Source: Xenopus tropicalis (lineage: Eukaryota; Chordata; Amphibia; Anura; Pipidae). Taken from it: a stretch of 64,000 nucleotides of DNA. The translations under genes were made by a program, and so were the position numbers. The stretch is taken from positions 78,241,404 through 78,305,403 of the forward strand of contig NC_030678.2 in the NCBI RefSeq assembly GCF_000004195.4, in the 5' to 3' direction. Numbering within the stretch: the first letter of the stretch is position 1; every line of letters starts with the position of its first letter. A model generated the notes under the pieces. That model saw only the letters and a list, made by a program, of their open reading frames with translations. It had not been told where the DNA came from and searched no databases. Below, piece by piece: positions 58,113-64,000 of this stretch.

Positions 58113-58619
58113 GTATATACAAAGTTCACTTTCCACATCACTTTACCTTGAAAACTGCTAAGTTCTAAGCATTTCTTTGCTAAGCTGCCTGCTGCACATA
58201 CCTGTCCAGACATGATTTTGTGTTCCTAAATTCTTGGCCTTCTTCTCAATTTTAAATACTGAAGTCATCTGTGCTGCCTCCCCCTTCCCCAGTTGCTGTT
58301 TCTTATAGCAAGTCTTTGATTTGATCTCACATCAATCAGGGACATTTACCTGTACAGAGAACTGGCTACCCACCTTAGCATGGAAGGTGACATTTGTGGT
58401 TGTGGGCATGGCTAACTCAGCAAATATTACACAGCCAAGGTTATTTTTGGAAAAGGGAGGTTTCCGTAAGAGGATATATGTATAAGAAACCCTTTCTCTA
58501 CCATGGTTTTTGTGGTCTAGTGATGGTTAGAATAGTTCAGATCAGAAATCACACTATGGATAATATGTAAGAAAAATTTATTTATATGCAGGGCTTGATG
58601 TGATTATGACTTTGCTTCT
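58113..58619. other. No gene seen
   Basis: Intronic sequence without recognised elements. Confidence 0.35.
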
Positions 58620-58975
58620 ACTTTAAAATAACAATCGCTTGAGGGTGCCAAAAGTTAGGGTTTTAGGTAACCCTTACCTGATTCCTGAGCCGGTGGTCCA
58701 GGTTCTTTGTAATGAGCACCACAGAGCAATCTTGTTCCTCCACTTCTTCTTTCTTCAAAATCCCAGGGCTGACGCATGTGCAGTAGAGCAAAAAAGCCTT
58801 TCACTCTACTGCGCATGTGCACCCACGCAAAGAAAGAAGAAGCAGGAAGAGGATCGCTCTGTGGTGCTCGCTGGAGGAACCGCGGCCGGGTCCAGTTTTC
58901 TGCTGAGCATCAGCCCAGGGTATCAGGTAAGTGAAAACAATCATTGTGAGGTTGTCTAACATTTGGCTACAATCT
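58620..58975. mobile_element. T2-like element with atgtgcagtagag palindromic core
   Basis: The core gacgcatgtgcagtagagc pairs with ctctactgcgcatgtgc at 58767-58820, as in 8104 and 33048. The outer words 'gagggtgccaaaagttagg' and 'ctaacatttggc' match the family, but the termini are eroded. Confidence 0.65.
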
Positions 58976-59025
58976 GGCTGCAGTTTTCAGCTTCCTATCA
59001 CTGACCTGTGTTCTTATCTCAACAG

Positions 59026-59094
59026 GTCCATCAAAGAACGGTCTTTCACAGATTCCCTCTCCCCCCAGAGCCTCTGACATGGAGGACAGGAGCG
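59026..59094 (+). CDS. phactr4: First coding exon of presumed phactr4 (ATG at 59079)
   Basis: The acceptor ctcaacag precedes 59026 after a pyrimidine-rich stretch. 53 nt of leader precede the ATG at 59079-59081. Five codons (MEDRS) plus one base follow, then the perfect donor gtgagt at 59095. The coding part is thus only 16 nt. PHACTR4 binds PP1 and G-actin and tunes cofilin activity, but none of its RPEL or PP1-binding domains lie in this window. The later exons must lie beyond 64000. The splice signals are strong, while the gene name is an inference from human gene order. Confidence 0.55.
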
Positions 59095-59288
59095 GTGAGT
59101 TATTGAGGGGTACAGAGTGGTGCATGCAGCCTGGATAAATATATTAGGCATGTTCATCTCACACTTCAATGTGTGAGATTGGAAGCTCTCAGGAACAGGA
59201 AACTGCTTTGTCTTTAAAGTAGGTTTCAGAGTTGAATTATTTTTATTTGAGCCTTTGTTCTAAAGATTTTGGTTTGGCTTACTGGAAT

Positions 59289-59586
59289 TGCAGAAATCTG
59301 TTATCCAGAAAACTCTGTTATGGGAAGGCCATCGCCCAGTCTTATCAAATCATTAAGTTTTTGAAAAATGGTTCCCTTTTTCTCCAAAAAATAAAACAGT
59401 GCCTTGTACTTGATTCAGACTAAACCACCATTAATCCATATTGGAGGCAAAAGAATCCTACTGGGTTAATTTAATGTTTAAATGAATTCTTAGCATATTT
59501 AAAAAATGGAGACCCAAATTACAGAAAGACCCCTTATCCGTAAACTACAGGTCCCAAGCATTCTGGATAGTAGGTCCCATACCTGT
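59289..59586. mobile_element. Partial MITE of the acaggtatggg family
   Basis: Its left part has ctgttatccagaaaactctg with an eroded terminus. The right end taggtcccatacctgt is intact. The middle words (ggaggcaaaagaatcc) match 57822. Confidence 0.65.
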
Positions 59587-60385
59587 ATAACTGTGTCACT
59601 TCTTTTCAAAAGTCTGATCTGTTTCTGGAATTCTTTCTCCTTGAATTCTCTATTTTGTGTGTATCTAATATGCGGCAGAACATCTACCAGATGCTGTAAA
59701 TGGCAGGGTTAGTCTGTTTTTGACACAAGATGGGAACCTCTATAAACAGGACAGGAGAAGACATTCTGTTTTATGTCCAGGGACAAAGCTTAGCTTATTG
59801 TAATTTGCCTAGTGAGAGCAGATACCTTAGTCCCCATATACCTAATAAAAATGATACAGGTATATTGAAAAAAATGTGGTCCTTTTACAGTTATACTTTT
59901 TTCTATACAACTTTTTGCCATCTTTTACTGTCCAGGTTAATAAATGAGTCCCATTTAGTATAAAAGGTTTATATTGCTTTGTAAAAAAAAGTATGGCATT
60001 AAGGATGGTATACAGTTGTTACAGTTCTTTGTGACTTATAATGTTAATAGTATAATTTTATCTGTGTTTCTCTCATCGTTATCTTTATTTTGGTTGGCTG
60101 TAGTTTGTTACATAGACCAAGCTATGCTGATGTTTTAATGGTATATTGTATCTAAGGGCATAACGATCATTTGATGCTTTAGTTCTGTGCAAAAAACTGG
60201 TGGCAGCATGTACAGCATCTCTGTATTATCGTAATGCTTCTGGAGTCCACCATACATCTGCCATTATCCTGCCTGTTGCAGATCTGTTTCAATAGCTTTA
60301 ACTTAAGGGTAAATGGCAGGGTATTGTATAGAGGACATTCCATCTCTGCATATTTTTACTTACATACACACACATATATTTCAGA
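59587..60385. other. Presumed phactr4 intron, nothing recognised
   Basis: No exon-like or repeat termini were seen. Confidence 0.35.
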
Positions 60386-60615
60386 TAACAGATAAGTTAT
60401 GTTTATTCTACAGAGCTAATCTGTTATCTTCTAAGTAACCTGTGCCTTTTCTTCTTTTTCAGCTTGAATGTCTGCCCCCTTGGCTACACAGCAGCTTGTT
60501 TATATAATCTATTGAAGCAAACACCAGTTTTACCAGTGGAGGGCAAAAGTACATTATATTTTAATTACTTTAAAACACTTGTTGCTTTTTTTGTGTGTGT
60601 TACTGTTCCTCTAAA
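60386..60615. mobile_element. Right half of an aggaacagtaacacc-type T2 MITE
   Basis: It carries cagataacagataagt, then cttgaatgtctgcccccttg, then the right end gtgttactgttcctcta. The left arm is missing. Confidence 0.65.
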
Positions 60616-61405
60616 AGGGAGAATTATGCTCTTGATTCTGCTCTTGAATGCAAAGCAGTAATTTATTGACAAGCAAATAATTCTGGTTGTAACTATTGTT
60701 CAATGCATTCATTTCTTGTACGGATGGCAAAATATCATAAGGAGGTCTAAACTCTAATTTCAGATATGCATAATGAAAGGGAACTGATTCTAAGCAACTT
60801 TCCAATGTACATTAATTACAATTGCATGTATTAATTACTACTGGAGGGACTGTTTTGTGTGTGCTTTGCCTTTCTCTACACTGCTGACCACAAGTTGCAG
60901 TAGTCGGCTCCTCTTTAACCGGTAACCTATTTTCCATAATGCTTTACACAATTCTGTGATTCCTCTGTATTTATAGGTTAGTTAATCATAATTTAACACA
61001 GCTGTCCTGTCAACAACCACATATCTGCTTTTAGATAAGTTCTCATTGGTTGGAAAGGCGGGACTGAGATTTTGATGTGAACAAATAGCAGATTGAAGCT
61101 TAGTAGTGGATTTGTTTTGCTTTGCCAAAAAATTCTCCGAATGGCAAAAATCTGGGAAATGCATTAAAGTTAATGGGTGTGGGTTTTTTTTTTCTTTTTT
61201 TTTTTTTTTTTTTGCAGTCTATGGGGTTCAACACTTTATTTTTTGACATGAAATGCACTTAAGTCTGATTGATCAGATAGAACTACAGGCTATAGTAGGC
61301 ACTTAATATTTTTGTTACAGTCCATGATATCCGGTAACATTAACTTACACTGCACACAGGAACCCAAGATATGCAGGATATAATATATATATATATATAA
61401 TATAT
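60616..61405. other. No gene seen; T-rich tract
   Basis: A T-rich run (with one C) lies at about 61174-61213 and a (ta)n run at about 61382-61405. Nothing else was recognised. Confidence 0.4.
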
Positions 61406-61497
61406 ACAGGTATGGGGCCTGTTATCCAGAATGCTCGGGACCTGGGGTTTTCTGGATAAGGGATCTTTCCGTAATTTGGAATTTGTAAACCTCCATA

Positions 61498-62294
61498 ACT
61501 TAAGTTACATAGGGTTGAAAAAAGACCAGAGTCCATCAAGTTTAACCTATCCAAGTAAACCCAGCAATACTTACCAATCTATACATAAACTATATATACA
61601 ACCACTAATACTAACTGTAGATATTAGTATCACAATAGCCTTGGATATTCTGTTTGTTGAAAAACTTATCCAGGCCCCTCTTAAAGGCATTTATAGAATC
61701 TGCCATTACCACATCTCTAGGAAGGGCATTCCCCAGCCTCACTGCCCTCACCGTGAAAAACCACCTACGCTGCTTCAAATGCAAACTCCGTACCTCTAAT
61801 CTAAAGGGGTGATCTCTGGTGCGTTGATCGTTTTTATGGGAAAAAAGAACATCCCCCATCTGCCTATAATCCCCTCTAATGTACTTGTACAGAGTAATCA
61901 TGTCCCCTCGCAAGCACCTCTTTTCCAGAGAAAACAACCCCAACCTCGACAGTCTAACCTCATAGCTTAAATCTTCCATCCCCTTTACCAGTTTAGTTGC
62001 ACGTCTTTGCATTCTCTACAGCTCATTAATATCCTTCTTAAGGACTGGAGCCCAAGACTGCACTGCATACTGAAGGTGAGGCCTTACCAGGGACCTATAA
62101 AGAGGCAAAATTATGTTTTTATCCCTTGAGTCAATGCCCTTTTTTTTTTATACAAGACAGAACTTTATTTGCTTTAGTAGCCACAGAATGACACTGCCTT
62201 AAATTAGACAACTTGTTATCTACGAAAACCCCTAGATCCTTCTCCATTAAGGATACCCCCAACACATTACCATTCAGTAGATAGTTAATTAAAT
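61498..62294 (-). mobile_element. 5'-truncated CR1-like LINE
   Basis: It reads on the minus strand. It contains the last part of the reverse-transcriptase open frame (61611-about 62110) and a short 3' region ending in the gggttgaaaaaagacc word near 61513. The boundaries are approximate. Confidence 0.8.
61611..62110 (-). pseudogene. CR1-type reverse transcriptase, C-terminal fragment
   Basis: The minus-strand frame reads QRRATKLVKGMEDLSYEVRL, then RLGLFSLEKRCLRGDMITLY, and ends near NAFKRGLDKFF. This is the conserved C-terminal end of CR1-type LINE proteins. The same frame continues upstream through YAVQSWAPVLKKDIN but is cut by TAG at 62018-62016. The catalytic part of the enzyme is absent, so it is dead. 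Confidence 0.88.
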
Positions 62295-62453
62295 CTGCTA
62301 AAAATCATATCAATATTGAATAAACCCAACAGGATTGTTTTGCATCCAATAAGGATTAATTATTTGCTTATAATGGAGTCTATGGGGGATGGCCTTTCCA
62401 TAATTCAGAACTTTCTGGATAACGGGTTTCCGGATAAGGGATGCCATACCTGT

Positions 62454-63791
62454 ATATCCTGGGTCACCTTTTTGGTCATGTTTTTCATACAGTGTTTGTC
62501 TCTAAGTACAAAGCCATGCAACTAAATTGTAATTATGACTCACTGGGATTCCTTATGGTTTAGTTCTTTAGAACATATTTTAGGAAAGCCACTCTTCGCA
62601 TGCTTCAGAACATACCCAGCTATAAACCTCTGAGAAGTTGAAGTACCTTTGTTAACAGCACCTTTAACCAATGAGATCTTTGCGACCCCACCAAGCCAAA
62701 CAATTTGGTGAGTCTCTGGGTTGCAGCAAAGTAAAACAGGCACAGTGCTGTTTTATGCAGAAACAGAATACTGACACAATTTTCATTTTTAAAATTAAGG
62801 TTATAGCACTTTAACAGGACAACTTACGTAATAGTACTAATGGCAGCATAAACTATTGTATGACTTAACATCCCACAATATCCAGTTATCCACACGTTCA
62901 GTGCTGTTCTGTTCTTAGGATCCCCAGCAGAATATACAGACAATGCATTAACAGGGTTAAATAACTAGGCAAAAGAAAAGACTTCTGGATGTCCTAAAGA
63001 TGTGCAGGACCTATAGGTCCTAAAGACTATGCCTTTTTAAATTTCTCTATATGGAGTCCAGATTTTATAAGAACTTTCAGAAACTTGTCGCCATATCTCT
63101 GTAATAAGTGGGAAGGAATGCAAGAGGTTCTTTTTTAATAACAAGCCATCTTACCACACCAGTAGTTAACTTTCTGTTTTCTAATATTAGCAGAATATTT
63201 TTTTTGTTTTTGGCTTGCCAATATCACACTGTATCAAAGAAGACAAGATGTTGTGCTGCTTAAAGTTCTGCAGCACAAGAAAAAAAAAGTGGAAGTGCAT
63301 TATATATTGGTGGAACCATAGAAAATAGTATATATTGAGCGAAAACCTATAATAAGGGTATGTAAAATTGAGGTTTCACTGTAGTTCAAATTTTCTATAT
63401 CATCGAACTGTCTACAGTGCACAGTATTTTTGTGCTCTTCCCCTATCCAACAGAGGGCAGTAAAACAACACTAATATCTTGCTTTCTTGCAGTTTGTTTT
63501 ATGCATCACTTTTTTTGTATTTTGCAGTTGGCATGTAGCTTTTTTGTCTTTTTGTCTTGATAATATGTGGTAAAATATGGACATGCCTGGTTTAACCCTT
63601 AGTCACTGTAACTTCTTAGCGCATGATGATGTTTGGGGTTGATTTGGGGTTTACTGGACTACATAAAACAAAGCTTTTAAAGTGCCCTATTACTCTTAAA
63701 GGAGTTGATCACCTTTAAATTAATGATGTAGAGAGAGTTATTCTGAGAAAATTTGTGGTTTTTTAATTATTTACTTGTTAAGCAGCATCTA
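62454..63791. other. Presumed phactr4 intron, nothing recognised
   Basis: A T2-like phrase (ttaaaggagttgatcacctt) appears at 63698 and is not followed further. No exon-like frames were seen. Confidence 0.4.
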
Positions 63792-64000
63792 CAGTCATGA
63801 AAAAGTTTGGGAACCCCTCTTAATTGTTTGGAGTTTTGTTTATCATTGGCAGAGCTTTCAAAGTAGCAACTTCCTTTTAATATATAACATGCCTTATGGA
63901 AACAGTAGTATTTCAGCAGTGGCATAGTTTATTGGATTCATAGGAAATATGCAATATGGATCATAACAAAATTAGACAGGTGCATAAATTTGGGCACCCC
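63792..64000. mobile_element. Left end of a Tc1/mariner-type element, cut by the window edge
   Basis: It begins cagtcatgaaaaagtttggg after TA at 63790-63791 and continues with gaacccctcttaattgtttg. The phrase cataaatttgggcacccc at the very end is a subterminal repeat of the start. The rest lies beyond 64000, so coding capacity cannot be judged. Confidence 0.75.

Larger units (their letters stand above)
61406..62453. mobile_element. acaggtatggg MITE split by a CR1-like LINE fragment
   Basis: The left end is acaggtatggggcctgttat and the right end is ggataagggatgccatacct followed by gta. The MITE halves (61406-~61497 and ~62295-62453) enclose about 800 bp of LINE sequence. Without it the MITE would match the size of 57822. 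Confidence 0.8.

Noticed and set aside
1..64000. CRISPR-like or prokaryotic systems, tRNA or rRNA genes
   Set aside because: The tandem arrays here lack unique spacers between repeats and lie in transposons. No tRNA cloverleaf or rRNA sequence was recognised by eye. A tRNAscan or Rfam search would be the decisive test.

Overview
This is nuclear DNA from a vertebrate, almost certainly a clawed frog (Xenopus). X. tropicalis is my guess, but the sequence alone does not settle the species. The evidence is split genes with GT/AG introns, single-exon lengths typical of vertebrates, and a very dense load of short DNA transposons. Many of these have TTAA target sites and ends starting TTAAAGG, the mark of the T2 MITEs described in Xenopus. 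CR1/L2-like retroposon pieces and hAT, Harbinger-like and Tc1/mariner elements are also present.

Three genes lie in the same order and on the same strand (+) as human SESN2-MED18-PHACTR4 on 1p35. sesn2 (sestrin 2) has a GC-rich promoter and probable first exon near 4.78-5.13 kb, nine recognisable coding exons from 11928 to 21105, and a poly(A) signal at 22077. med18 (Mediator head subunit) has a GC-rich promoter and probable untranslated exon near 26.1-26.5 kb and two coding exons, 27474-27546 and 31790-32343, giving a 208-residue protein. A third transcription unit has a promoter and untranslated exon ending at 53153 and an exon at 59026-59094 that holds an ATG and five codons. By position it should be phactr4, whose remaining exons lie beyond the window.

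Region by region: 1-4.7 kb is repeats upstream of sesn2. 4.78-22.1 kb is sesn2. 22.1-26.1 kb is a repeat-filled spacer. 26.1-32.6 kb is med18. 32.6-52.6 kb is a 20-kb transposon field. It holds a TTAA-flanked element of about 4.5 kb carrying a cluster of perfect hairpins and an array of ~394-bp units (37503-41993), a back-to-back pair of hAT elements sharing one 8-bp target site three times (42997-44923), a dead Tc1 transposon with a MITE nested in it (45298-47006), and two more minisatellite- or palindrome-bearing elements. 52.6-64 kb is the start of the presumed phactr4 gene and two large introns.

Only sesn2, med18, the presumed phactr4 exon, a dead Tc1 transposase and a dead CR1 reverse-transcriptase fragment look protein-coding or formerly so. 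All other open frames are short and sit in repeats or introns. I saw no tRNA, rRNA, CRISPR or prokaryotic features. SESN2 is the leucine sensor that holds mTORC1 in check through GATOR2 and is induced by stress (ATF4, p53). The leucine-pocket residues are all conserved here, and a C/EBP-ATF composite site lies just after the probable first exon.
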